A DNA stretch of 64,000 nucleotides. It comes from Owenia fusiformis (Eukaryota; Annelida; Polychaeta; Sabellida; Oweniidae). The DNA is taken from the NCBI GenBank assembly GCA_903813345.2, contig CAIIXF020000004.1, positions 18,709,513 to 18,773,512 on the forward strand, read 5' to 3'. Numbering within the stretch: position 1 is the first letter of the stretch; each line of letters opens with the position of its first letter. The notes beneath the pieces are model-generated. The model saw only the letters and a program-made list of their open reading frames with translations, did no database searches and was not told where the DNA came from. The position numbers and the translations under genes are program-made. Shown here in pieces: positions 1-11,475 of the stretch.

Positions 1-1930
1 GTGGAGGTTGGGTGTTTGATTGTATAAAGTGACGCTTACATCAGTGCTTTTGACTGCATAAAGTGATGTTTGTCGGAGGTTGTTTGTTTGATTGTATAAA
101 GTGATATTTGGAGATTGTGTGTTTGATTATTTAAAGTTATGCTTTTCTGAGGTTGTGTGTTTGATTATTTAAAGTTATGCTTTTCTGAGGTTGTGTGCTT
201 GAATGTATAAAGTGATGCTTAGAGGTTGTGTACTTGATTGTATAAAGTGATGCTTGGGGGAGGTTGTGTGTTTGATTGTATAAAGTGATGCTTGGTGGAG
301 GTTGTGTGTTTGATTTTATAAAGTGATGCTTAGAGGTTGTGTGTTTGATTGTATAAAGTGATACTTGGAGGTTGTGTGCTTGAATGTATAAAGTGATGCT
401 TCTTGGAGATTTTGTGTTTGATTGTATAAAGTGATGCTTGGTTGAGGTTGTGTGTTTGATTATATAAAGTAATGCTTGGTGGAGGTTGTGTGATTGCATA
501 AAGTGATGCTTAGAGGTTGTGTGCTTGATTGTATAAAGTGATGCTTGATGGAGGTTGTGTATTTGAATGTATAAAGTGATGCTCGGTAGAGATTGTGTGT
601 TTAATGGTATAAATTGATGCTGGGTAGAGGTTGTGTGTTTGATTGTATAGAGTGATACTTGATGGAGGTTGTGTGTTTGATTGTATGAAGTGATACTTGG
701 TGGATGTTGTGTGTTTGATTGTATAAAGTGATGCTTAGAGGATAATGTGCTTGATTGTATAAAGTGATGCTTGGTTCAGGTTGTGTGTTCGATTGTATAT
801 TGTGATGCTCTGTAGAGGTTGTGTGTTTGATTATAGAAAGTGATATTTGTTGGAGGTTGTGAGTTTGATTGTATAAAGTGATGCTTGGTGGAGGTTGCAT
901 GATTTTATAAAGTGATGCTTAGAGGTTGTGTGCTTGATTGTATAAAGTGATGCTTGGTGGAGGTTGCATGATTGTATAAAGTGATGCTTGATGGAGGTTG
1001 TGTATTTGAATGTATAAAGTGATACTTGTTGGAGGTTGTGTGCTTGATTGTATAAAGTGATGCTTGATGGAGGTTGTGTGCTTGAATGTATAAAGTGATG
1101 CTTGGTAGAGGTTGTGTGTTTGATTGTATAAAGTGATGCTTGGTTGAGGTTGAGTGTTTGATTATATAAAGTGATGCTTGGTGGAGGTTGTGCGATTGCA
1201 TAAAGTGATGCTTAGAGGTTGTGTGCTTGATTGTATAGAGTGATGCTTGATGGAGGTTGTGTATTTGAATGTATAAAGTGATGCTCGGTAGAGATTGTGT
1301 GTTTAATGGTATAAATTGATGCTGGGTAGAGGTTGTGTGTTTGATTGTATGAAGTGATACTTGGTGGAGGTTGTGTGTTTGATTGTATAAAGTGATGCTT
1401 AGAGGATAATGTGCTTGATTGTATAAAGTGATGCTTGGTTCAGGTTGTGTGTTCGATTGTATATTGTGATGCTCTGTAGAGGTTGTGTGTTTGATTATAG
1501 AAAGTGATATTTGTTGGAGGTTGTGAGTTTAATTGTATAAAGTGATGCTTGGTTGGTGGAGGTTGCATGATTTTATAAAGTGATGCTTAGAGGTTGTGTG
1601 CTTGATTGTATAAAGTGATGCTTGATGGAGGTTGTGTATTTGAACGTATAAAGTGATACTTGTTGGAGGTTGTGTGCTTGATTGTATAAAGTGATGCTTG
1701 ATGGAGGTTGTGTGCTTGAATGTTTAAAGTGATGCTTGGTAGAGGTTGTGTGTTTGATTGTATAAAGTGATACTTGTTGGAGGTTGTGTGTTTGATTGTA
1801 TAAAGTGATGCTTGGTAGATGTTGTGTGTTTGATTGTATGAAGTGATGCTTGATGGAGGTTGTGTGGTTGATTGTTGTATTAAGTTATGCTTGGTGCAAG
1901 TTGTATGTTTGATTGTATAAAGTGATGTTT
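1..1930. repeat. Minisatellite of about 37-bp units
   Basis: About 50 degenerate copies of a unit of roughly 30-38 bp run from the window edge to about 1930. The core is GGTTGTGTGTTTGATTGTAT followed by AAAGTGATGCTTGGTGGA. The array probably continues to the left. It has a higher-order duplication: distinctive variant units at 601 and 787 recur at 1303 and 1451, offsets of 702 and 664, differing by about one unit. Long minus-strand reading frames exist only because the repeat is AT-rich and lacks stops in that frame. I see no gene here. Confidence 0.95.
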
Positions 1931-3140
1931 TTGGCAAAGACTTTGAAATACTTGTTTTCAGTCTTTTCAGTAGTGAATTCTTCAGAGTTCTTGTAAGTGT
2001 GAGTGTTGATTTTAATATATCACTGTAAAGCTTGGTCTATATATCACATGTTGCAGAAATACTTATGAACTCGGAGCAGTGATAACATGGATAGCAACAC
2101 ATATTATATTTTTATGAATATAATTTTGTTGTGTTTGTTGTATTGGCAGCCAGGTGTGTAGTTGTATAGTGACAGCCTAACAGGTATGACAGTACCACCC
2201 TGAATGAAGCACTGTTAAATCACACACTGATTTGTAGCTCACATCCTACCCAAAACACACACCTCCAACATAATTAGTGCCCCACCAAACTCTTACATAG
2301 GAACAAGGAATTCTCAGATGAGATATAGAATTTCTAGTGCTTATGTTAAAAATTCAAGAAAATTGAGGTCTATAGTGAAAAGTAGTGAAAAAGCAAAGAA
2401 TGCAGGTGAAATATTTTTGAGAGGGAGGATGTATTGGATTTATGTTACAGTATCTTATATTTCCTGTTATGTGTGTTTAGTCAGTTGTAAAAAAGTACAT
2501 GTTTCAAAATAAAGCCCAGACAAAAGCTTGGTTATCACATCAAAATTGACTGCTGAAAAAACACATCAAAGTAAAAAATACCTTTAATGAAATTATTTTG
2601 TTTGTACTAAAATGATATCATTTACGAATTTATAATAGATATCCAAACATCGAAGTATGCCGATTTCCTAACTATAAGTGATACATCAAATTTTTGGAGT
2701 TTAACAATTTCATTTTTTCAGTCGCAACTTTGAAAAACTCAAGGTAGATGATCACAGTAAAATCTCAATGAGGAGATATCGAATTGACTCATTAAATCAC
2801 CATATATGGACAAAGGACCAATTTTCCTGTCAATTAAAATCTTGCAAGATTGAAGGCTCATTAATTACCATGACAAGCAGTACGCCCCCTAGTCTGAGAA
2901 GTTTTTGTAGATTTAGCAGTTATATCATGTCATGATGTTAGTATTTCCACACAATTCACTGGTGGTCAAGGCATAACATTTTTCATGTAAACTTGAAATA
3001 TATGATAAAAACCAAATGGATATTTTAAAGTCACCTTGTAGATGAAGGTTGGGAGATGAAAAATTTTTTCCTTCTCTTCTTGTATTCACTTTAAATACAC
3101 TTTTCCATACAAGTTTATCACATAAGTCCTGGATGCATAT
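1931..3140. other. Non-coding, nothing recognised
   Basis: AT-rich sequence with no conserved protein segment and no RNA gene. The only open frame of note (2318-2512) has no recognisable similarity. It could be intergenic or part of a long first intron of Wnt11. Confidence 0.5.
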
Positions 3141-3518
3141 ATTACATGATAATCTGCAACATGTTCACATGTTTAAAATTAAGCTTTAGCATTAGAAAAC
3201 ATGACTTTTGTTTATTACATGATAATCTGCAACTTGCTCACATGTTTAACACTAAGCTTTAGCATTAGAAAACATGACTATCTTTTATTACATGATAATC
3301 TGCAACTGGCTCATTAGAAAACATGACTATCTTTTATTACATGATAATCTGCAACTGCCTCACACGTTTAACACTAAGCTTTAGCATTAGAAAGTATGAC
3401 TATCTTTTATGACAAGAAAATCTACAACTGGCTCACATGTTTAACACTAAGTTTTAGCATTAGAAAGTATGACTATCTTTTATTACATGATAATCTACAA
3501 CTTGTTCACATGTTTAAC
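3141..3518. repeat. Tandem repeat, about 74-bp unit, 6 copies
   Basis: ATTACATGATAATCTGCAAC recurs with small changes at 3141, 3214, 3288, 3337, about 3409 and 3482. Each copy is followed by a segment around CACATGTTTAACACTAAG and TTTAGCATTAGAAA. One unit (3288-3336) is shortened to about 49 bp. No coding role is apparent. Confidence 0.9.
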
Positions 3519-5911
3519 TGTAGCCCTGAGATACCCTTCACGTTGATTTTCATAGCTGTTTTGTTTGTAACCATTTCAAATTGATGCATGATCTGAAATG
3601 TATTACTTTATGGAACCCTAATACTCATTTATCAGTTTGATTTTCAATCATGAAAACTTCATAACTTGGTAATCCAAGATGTGGAACCCTTGCCCAATTA
3701 AAATTCATCTACTGTTTTGGTATAATAATAGTCTACATTGTATCACTGACGCAGACTCTGACCTGACTTCCTCCAATGAAACTCCTAATATATCTAGATA
3801 TATCAGATCTTAATAAATTGATTTTCGCTAGATTTTCCATGTTTCCCTCTGGACTGGCAGTCCCACTGTGGATATATTTATATCTCTTTCAACGTGACAT
3901 ACCAATTTATTTAATATATTTTTGACATTTAATTAATTTAAACTGATTTAGAAGCATTATTATGACAGATTTATTACGGTTATCCAAAAATTGATCCAGA
4001 AACTATGGATCTTCAAAGAATTATTTTTCATTCATCAAAATCCCTTACTTTAGATCTGATATAGATTATAACATGTAACATTTAGTATAAAGAGCACCCT
4101 GGTACAAATGGTATATTCCTGGAAAAATACTAAATAATAGACAGGTTGATGACAATGGTAAACATATTCCTGTTCAAACAGGAATGGAGATGTTGAGCCT
4201 TCCAGATGAGGACATCCACATCTTGGCACATCCAAGTATTTTGTTGGATTGTACAGAAAAAGTTGTCTAATTGTCTAAGTGGAACACTTTTGATACCTTG
4301 TAAGTTTTCTCAGTTGATCATGGGATTCATAAGTGTTGCACTTATTGATGTGTTCCATTGAGAGAGCTGGTGTTCCACTGAAAGAGGTGTTCTACGTCAC
4401 ATGTTTTACAGGATATAAATCTACTTATTGGAATAATGATGGTTTGAAGAATGCAACCATTTGTATCAGCAAATTCATGTATTCTTTTATTTTGATACAG
4501 TGCTTACTCTTAATATTGAGGCAGCAAGCTTTTCATTATTCTTCAGCTAATTTTATTGAAAAGTGTGCATATTTCTCCAATGATTCAGCCCTCTATAATA
4601 AATTAGGGTAATTAGAATTCTATGTCTCTACTTATTTGATATGAATGAACAACTTGATCCCTGTCAGAAAACATCTGTCAAACTTTTGACATATTCAACA
4701 AAAGTATCTATCAATCCTACAAGTCAACATTTTGAAGTAAATAATAGCACTTTTACATGAACATTTATTAGAAAGGCAATATATTTGCTAGAGAGAAGTG
4801 TTCAGAAAATAAAAGTGTTCACAGAGAGAATAATGTCTACTTGAGAGAGGTGTTAAGGAAAGAAAATGTTCACAAGAGAGTTATTACCGAGAAGTGTTCA
4901 CTGGTGATGGATGCTCATTAGAGAGTTATGATAAGACGAGAGAAGTGTGCAGTACAGTGAAGTGTTCAGAACTGAGAAGTATTTTCAAGAGACATGTCTT
5001 GGTCAGATATATGTGTTTGTCAGAGACAGAAGTGTTCATGATGGTGCATTTTACAGTACATGTATGTGTTTACATCCTGTAGGGATGTTTACACTCAAAA
5101 GACACACTGCTGTAGGCTAGTTGATTGGTCAAGTAGTGCTTGAGAATAGCCCTGTAGATGTGGAAGTATCACAATTGACATGCCTCCATTCATTTAACAT
5201 GGGAGCAGTAAGAACAGAAGATAAATAGAATGAAATAATAAATAACAAAAAAACAACAACATTTATTTCCATAAATAAACGACAATGAAGACAACCTGTT
5301 TAATTATTTGAGGGACATTTTCTAAGTTGTTTTCATGAAACTGAAGATTATGCTGGTAAAAAAATAAACAGAATTAATTTCTAAGCATTTTTTATGTATA
5401 TGTTGTGCCATTTTTTCAAAGTGCCCACAGCCACAACATTTGTAAATGTTCATCACTACAGTAACTGATGATAACTTGTATTAGGGAATTGGATCTTACT
5501 TTTAGAGATGTGAATCACAGTTTTTTATGTAGAGATGAGTAAAAGAAGATGGTTGTTTAATTGAGAGAAGCTCTTATTGACTGATAATTATCTCATAAAT
5601 CTTGTTTATTGTCTTGTTTTTACACAATATTAGTCATTGTGTTAGCAGTTAGCTTCCTTGAGATGTTCCTTGAAGGAATGTTAAGTCATGTGTGATGTGT
5701 CAGCTTAATTCTTCTGTTCCTTGATGTATCAATGTTTTGACTCTTTCCATATCAACTCATCAATTAGCTAATATTGATATATCTATTAATTAGTCTATTT
5801 TTCAATCCATATAACTGTCAAAATCTTTATAATTCCACATTTTGCAATCTCTTGATAGTTTAATTTCTCTATAATTGTTTGTTAAACATAATTCATTCTA
5901 TATATTTGCAG
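3519..5911. other. Non-coding stretch before the first visible Wnt exon
   Basis: No conserved exon was found. Around 4790-5100 there is purine-rich sequence with repeated GTGTTCA and GAGAG motifs, similar in character to a repeat near 29640-29820. The end of this interval (TATTTGCAG at 5903-5911) is the acceptor of the Wnt11 exon. The exon encoding the Wnt11 signal peptide must lie here, in 1-3140, or left of the window; I could not identify it. Confidence 0.5.
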
Positions 5912-6147
5912 GGCGCTTGCATCCAGTAAGAAACATTGGAACATTACAGTCCACTGTACGAAGGGTCGACGTGATGGACTGCACTCTTCGCAAGTTGATG
6001 TGTGCAAGGAACACATTGATGTGATGCCTATTGTAAAGACTGCAGCATATGTAGCAAAACAGACCTGTCAGTACATGTTCCAAGATAGACGCTGGAACTG
6101 TTCCTCTATAGAAAGTGTCCCCAAAATGACTAGGGATCTCAGCCTTG
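5912..6147 (+). CDS. WNT11: Wnt11 exon (N-terminal Wnt domain)
   Basis: Acceptor TTTGCAG ends at 5911 and donor GTAAGT starts at 6148. The first base completes a codon begun in the missing exon, very likely Trp by comparison with Wnt11. The exon encodes [15 protein letters not shown] through [12 protein letters not shown] to DLSL and ends one base into a Gly codon. It contains an N-glycosylation sequon (NIT) and the RWNCS motif. Confidence 0.93.
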
Positions 6148-9100
6148 GTAAGTATAAGTTGCAGCACTGAAGCATACTCATCAGAACAATTTGGATCTAA
6201 TTATAGCTTGACATTGTGAGTTTGTTTGATGGCTTGACAGTGTGAGTTTGTTTGATGTCTTGACAGTGTGAGTTTGTTTGATGGCTTGACAGTGTGAGTT
6301 TGTTTGATGGCTTGACAGTGTGAGTTTATTTGATGTCTTGACAGTGTGAGTTTGTTTGATGGCTTGACAGTGTGAGTTTGTTTGATGGCTTGACAGTGTG
6401 AGTTTGTTTGATGGCTTGACACAGCTAAATTAGGATGATTGCTTGAATTTGCTTGTATTTGTGTGATGTCTCGACAAAGTGGTTTAGGTTGATGGCTTGA
6501 TGTCAATGCTGTCCCTTAGGCTCTATAACAATCGGATGACCAGAGTTTAGGAAATTTTAGCTTACGATTTTAAACTTTACAGTTTAAATTTGACATGAGA
6601 AAAGAAACACAAATTTCTGAATTTCACTTTGCAGGTACAAGAGAGCAAGCATTTGTGTATGCTGTATCATCTAGCTCCTTGGCCCACACAGTTTCCCGTG
6701 CCTGTGCCTTAGGACACACACTCCGCTGCGGCTGTGGCCTGCTACCCACAGAAGCACCCACAGAGGAATTTAAATGGGGAGGCTGCAGTGATGATTTAAG
6801 ATATGGCATTTCATTTACTAAGACTTTTGCCGATGCACCATTTTTAAAAAGAAACAAAAAATCCTCAATGAATAGACATAATAACATGGTGGGAGTACAG
6901 GTAAAGTAGCAGATTTCATATTCAGACACATTCACTTGTTCTAAGAGTAACAGCAATTCGGGAAAGTTGCATTTATTTGCAATTTTGATATGGCTTTCTG
7001 TAAGATTCTCATCTGTAATCCTTTTGATTTTGATATGACCCATTGCCTTTATTCAAAGTTTTTGTTCAAGCATTTTTTGTAATATTTAGGTTCATTCAGA
7101 TACGCATTAAGAACAATGGCTTTTGTGATGGTTATAAGATTACAGGCAATTTACACAAAGTCAGTATAAGAAATCCAAATCCCAAAAACAATTCAAAACA
7201 TAAGTATAATCAATGCATTAACCCACCAATTAATAAATACAAGCTTCCAATATTCCTCTTTTAAAGTATAATTTTGGAGAGCAACTGCCTCATGGTTCCC
7301 CCATTACATGAAAGAGAATAAAGTTTAATTCTTATTTTTAATGTTGAGCAGCTGGGTGTATTCAACAATGCATCTATTTGAAGTTAAATTAAGTTTAAGA
7401 CATTAAAACAGTCTAACTATGGGAGAATGGTAAGATCAGGGGTTAGATCAAAGAAATGGGTCAATTTATTGATTCAATGTCCCTATATTATTGCCTGCTT
7501 TAATAGCAGAGATGTGATTTCACATTTTATGTGGTGATTTCTACTCTAAACTAAGACATATAAAATTAGAATTCTGTTTTCTTGAAGTTAGGGACTGTGA
7601 TTTAATACACTTGCAGCTATAATTTCTTTGAAAATAACTTCAAGGTGTTGCAAAAATAACTTGTTTATTGACAGGCTTTAACTAAATAAATCAAGTGACC
7701 AATCTGTCCAAAGTGCATGACATTTCCAGTCCCCAATATATTCCCTCTTCAATGACTCCAAAATCCATTTCTAGTCCCCGATATATTCCCTCTCCAATGA
7801 CTCCAAAATCAATTTCTAGTCCCCGATATATTCCCTCTCCAATGACTCCAAAATCCATTTCTAGTCCCCAATATATTCCATCTTCAATGCCATTTCCAGT
7901 CCTTAATTTATATCATCTCCAATGACTCCAAAAGCCATTTCCAGTCCTTAATTTATATCATCTCCCATGACTCCAAAAGCCATTTCCAGTCCCCGATATA
8001 TTCCCTCTCCAATGACTCCAGAATCCATTTCTAGTCCCCGATATATTCCATCTCCAATGACTCCAAAAGCGCGCATTTGTTTTTTAAGAGTATCGCGTGA
8101 ATGTAACTTTGATTCCCTGGATTATAAGATAATATTCTAATTAAAGGTATATATCATTTTAAAGCTGTTTCGATGAAGTTTTTATGACTACACTCCGTTC
8201 ACGATTCTTGCGCGTTCTTTTTAAAAAAAAAAAGTTTTTTACCAAAACATCTGGCAAATATTCCCTGTTGACACGTTACATTTTGAATTATTTTTCGTCT
8301 TTAAACGCTCATAACTCAAACAATATATGACTATTATACTTATTTTTCATCTTGATAAAGGTAGATGGAAGTTTTATTTCAAAGGATGAATTTTAGTAAG
8401 CGTCCCATATTGTGACGTCATAGAGTTTGAAAAATAGAATCTGTTGACAGCGACCTTTTTTGCTCATTTTTTGTTACCTTCAACTTTTCAGGTGTCCATT
8501 AAACAAAAAATACGAGATCAATTTTTAATAAATCATACATGATTATTTTGCTCTTAATTTTGTTCGCAAAGGTATGTGTTTTCTGTTGTATGTGGAAAAG
8601 TGGAGGACGAAAGGTTTTCAAAATTCATTAAAATTGGGCTAATTTACGCCATTCGCCTATTTAAAAGCACAGCAACACGTATATTTATTTCACCTAAAAT
8701 ATCAATTGATTCGTGTTTTATGATGCTCCGATCCCATTGTTAATACATATATGATATCAGAGTTATTCGCCTTAAATATTTTGAGATATAGAGGCAAATG
8801 TGGAGGACGAAAGGATTTCCATATGTGTACATTTTTCTCAAAAGACGTCACATTCTGTGGTGTTAAAAAGCGAAAATGTGTAATAATGCGTGCGCGACCT
8901 TTTTGCGACACGTCATTACATTAAAGATAATTTGCAAGCAAATAACCATTTCCAGTCCCTAATATATTCCTTCTCCAGACTAAAATTTCAAGTCCCCGAT
9001 AAATCCCCTGCTCAGAGTTAATTTCATGAAAATAAAAATCATATAAATTCCAGACTTTGCTTTTCCAAATAATGTATGTTTTTGTCTAACATTTTGTTCA

Positions 9101-10267
9101 TAATGTACCATAGCACAATACAAATGTATTACGTTTAACTAAACCTTTTTTTATGCAAATGCAACATCACAAAATTTATGATATAGCATTGAGCCATCTT
9201 TTGCCAGTGTACCGCCTTAATCAAATAATTTGCCTGGATACTTTAATATTAAACTTATTTCAGGTGATAGACAGCAGTTTGGGCACAGCATGCAAATGTC
9301 ACGGTGTATCAGGATCATGCGCTCTAAAAACTTGCTGGAAAGCACTTCCTGACATGGAAAAAATAGGACACAAATTAAAACATAAATATGCCTATGCTGT
9401 GGAAGTTGAAAGTAGGCGTGTTGGAAGGACTAAGAGATTGGTACCAGTTGATCATGATAAAATAGACATTGGCAATGATGAGTTGATATATTATACTACA
9501 TCACCAGATTATTGTGGGCCAGACCCAAAGACTGGCTCTGTCGGCACTGCAGGAAGGTAAGTAGAACATGTTCCTGCAACACTGTCTGCACTGCCTTTCC
9601 AACCTGAGACATTACGGTTTAGATTCATCATTGTTACATTGTGACAACTTTGGTTAGCAACAAGATTAAAAAGAGTTCTCCTGTATAAATGGTTCTATCA
9701 TGGGCCCAGTTTTGTTTCCTCTGGTAAGGTATTAGTTTGTGGCATAAGGGACTTGATGAAACACTAGTCAATATGCAGCTTTGACAATGATGACATCTAA
9801 TTGAGAGCAGATGGCTAAACAGGTTCCTTTCTGTATTTCCTTTCAGTATTTCAGGAGAGACATCTTTCTACTCATTTATTGCAAAAACAGTATCTACCTG
9901 TACTTCAATCAACCTGCTCATATTTACATTGTACTATCTTATTACTTGTACTATCACAAGTAATGTGTTTTAAGACTAATCAAAAAGTAATATTTAAACA
10001 ATGTATTTCAAGTTCTATCATGTATCCTACCAACATATGATAACTGGTTCATAAATACAATGAGAGTAATGTAGTTCTTTCTTTATTTGTAGGCGGTGCA
10101 TCAAGGGCGATGGAGGGTCTGGGGGTTGTGATAGCATGTGTTGTGGGAGGGGCTTTATCACCCTAAATCTACTGAAGAAGGAGAGGTGTGAGTGTAAATA
10201 CTACTGGTGCTGCTACGTGAAATGTAAAACATGTAGGAGATATGTTGAGATCCATAAATGTAGATAG
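5912..10267 (+). CDS. WNT11: Wnt11 secreted signalling protein (5' exon missing)
   Basis: Four exons join in consistent phase: 5912-6147, 6635-6900, 9264-9556 and 10093-10267 (stop TAG). They give about 322 residues. Vertebrate Wnt11 is about 354, so what is missing is essentially the signal-peptide exon. Wnt hallmarks seen are RRWNCSS, the cysteine pattern, [10 protein letters not shown] with the serine that Porcupine lipidates, and the C-terminal block ending [13 protein letters not shown]. Wnt11-type features are [28 protein letters not shown] and SPDYC. The product should be a secreted, lipid-modified ligand for Frizzled receptors; Wnt11 is known mainly for non-canonical signalling and convergent extension. 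Every intron begins GT and ends AG. A few AATAAA-like signals lie downstream (about 11516-11612), but the 3' end is not fixed. Assignment to the Wnt family is certain; assignment to Wnt11 is strong. Confidence 0.93.
6208..6425. repeat. Tandem repeat, 26-bp unit, about 8 copies
   Basis: Unit CTTGACAGTGTGAGTTTGTT followed by TGATGG, in the intron after the first visible Wnt11 exon, about 60 bp beyond its donor. Every unit contains GTGAGT, a good splice-donor core, but the unit is not copied from the neighbouring exon. Confidence 0.93.
6635..6900 (+). CDS. WNT11: Wnt11 exon (middle)
   Basis: Acceptor TTTGCAG ends at 6634 and donor GTAAAG starts at 6901. It encodes [19 protein letters not shown], then a cysteine cluster (RCGCG), [13 protein letters not shown] and [12 protein letters not shown]. 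It ends in phase 0. Confidence 0.95.
7721..9005. repeat. 45-bp tandem repeat, split by an insertion
   Basis: About eight copies of a 45-bp unit (CATTTCCAGTCCCCGATATA, then TTCCCTCTCCAATGACTCCA) cover 7721-8069 in the Wnt11 intron. Two further decayed units appear at 8946-9005. The gap 8070-8945 is unrelated sequence, so the array appears to have been split by an insertion. Confidence 0.85.
8070..8945. mobile_element. Putative ~875-bp insertion inside the 45-bp array
   Basis: Unrelated sequence interrupts the array; the expected junction AAAAGC/CATTTCC is separated by it. A phrase GTGGAGGACGAAAGG occurs twice (about 8599 and 8796). No transposase and no clear terminal inverted repeat were seen, so its class is unknown. 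Confidence 0.45.
9264..9556 (+). CDS. WNT11: Wnt11 exon with lipidation motif
   Basis: Acceptor TTTCAG ends at 9263 and donor GTAAGT starts at 9557. It encodes [19 protein letters not shown], then [21 protein letters not shown] and [18 protein letters not shown]. The serine in HGVSGSC is the conserved palmitoleoylation site of Wnt proteins. Confidence 0.96.
10093..10267 (+). CDS. WNT11: Wnt11 last exon
   Basis: Acceptor TTTGTAG ends at 10092. The exon encodes the C-terminal cysteine-rich block ([35 protein letters not shown]) and stops at TAG 10265-10267. Confidence 0.96.
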
Positions 10268-10412
10268 GAGTAAAATATGGAGTCAGAATTCAAAAGCAAG
10301 ATTTAAGACAAGATTATCAAATATTCAGACCTATAACTGTATAAGAACTTGAATCGGGAAAAACATGCATGTTTAAAATGTATGCTTTCAACAGATCAAG
10401 ATGTAAATATAC

Positions 10413-10690
10413 AAATACATTGTAAGATATGAGATTTACTGTCAGAATGTATTCATACATTGTAAGATATGAGATCATACATTGTAAGATATGAGATCTT
10501 CTGTCGGAATCTACAAAATACATTGTAAGATATGAGATCTACTGTCAAAATGTACACATACATTGTACAATATGGCAACTACTGTCAGGATATACACAAT
10601 TGTATGGTGTGAGATCTACTATCAGAATGTACAGATATAATGTAAGATATGAGATCTACTGTCAGGATGTACACATACACTGTGAGATCT
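10413..10690. repeat. Tandem repeat of about 40 bp downstream of Wnt11
   Basis: About six degenerate copies of ACATTGTAAGATATGAGATC plus TACTGTCAGAATGTACACAT lie just downstream of the Wnt11 stop, probably within or near the 3' untranslated region. Confidence 0.85.
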
Positions 10691-11059
10691 AAAGTAAGAT
10701 ACTGTAAATTGATTAATTGAATGTTTCTTTTTCAAAATTTGGAATTCATGAATAACATAAAGTGAAAATTTTCTTGGTGAAAACCTTGTATAAGTACTTG
10801 TGAAAAATGTGCATGCTTGTTCATGAACAGAACATGTATGAAATGTTAATTTATAAAAATACATTAAATCAAAACAAGAAATATTAAAAATTAGTCAAGT
10901 ATTACATGAATATAAGAGGTGCTTATATAGAACCTGAGAGCTTATGGGGATGGAAAACAAGCTTTTTCAAATAAAATGCATGATCTGGAAAGGCAAAAAT
11001 TAAATGCTTGGGATTTGTTCATATGTTAGATCCATTCTGCAATATTCATTCAAGGTCCC

Positions 11060-11475
11060 TTGGAGATTCCCAGTCAACCAGTTTGCAATGTTTATAGATT
11101 AGATCTCCAAGTTGTAATGTTCATAACTTAGGTTTCGCAGGTTGTAATCTTCATAAGTTAGGTCTCGCATGTTGTAATGTTTAGAAGTTAGGTCTCATAG
11201 GCTGTAATATTCATAAGTTAGGTCTCCCATGTTGTAATGTTTAGAAGTTAGGTCTCATAGGTTGTAATATTCATAAGTTAGGTCACGCAGATTGTAATGT
11301 TCGGAAGTTCATATAGGTTGTAATATTCATAAGTTAAGTCTCACAAGTTAGGTCTTGCACGTTGTAATGTTTATAAGTAAGGTCTCAAAGGTTGTTATGT
11401 TGATAAGGTACAATTGTATTTCCTCCAGGTTTTAAAATTCATAAGTTAGATCCTCATGTTGTAATGTTCAGCCAT
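11060..11475. repeat. Tandem repeat of about 30 bp
   Basis: About twelve degenerate copies of a unit with core TTCATAAGTTAGGTCTCGCA followed by GGTTGTAATG. Confidence 0.85.

Noticed and set aside
137-1937. Four minus-strand open frames of about 100-120 codons
   Set aside because: They are translations of the minisatellite (HHFIQSNTQP-type repeats) and have no independent support as genes.
2318-2512. Candidate Wnt11 signal-peptide exon
   Set aside because: The peptide is basic at the start, its hydrophobic part is late and weak, and no donor in the required phase was found.
6208-6425. 26-bp Wnt11 intron array as a third exon-derived donor array
   Set aside because: Units contain GTGAGT but do not match the neighbouring exon end (CTCAGCCTTG|GTAAGT), and the period is not a multiple of three.
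6624-7043. 139-codon minus-strand open frame
   Set aside because: Antisense of the Wnt11 exon 6635-6900; no similarity of its own.
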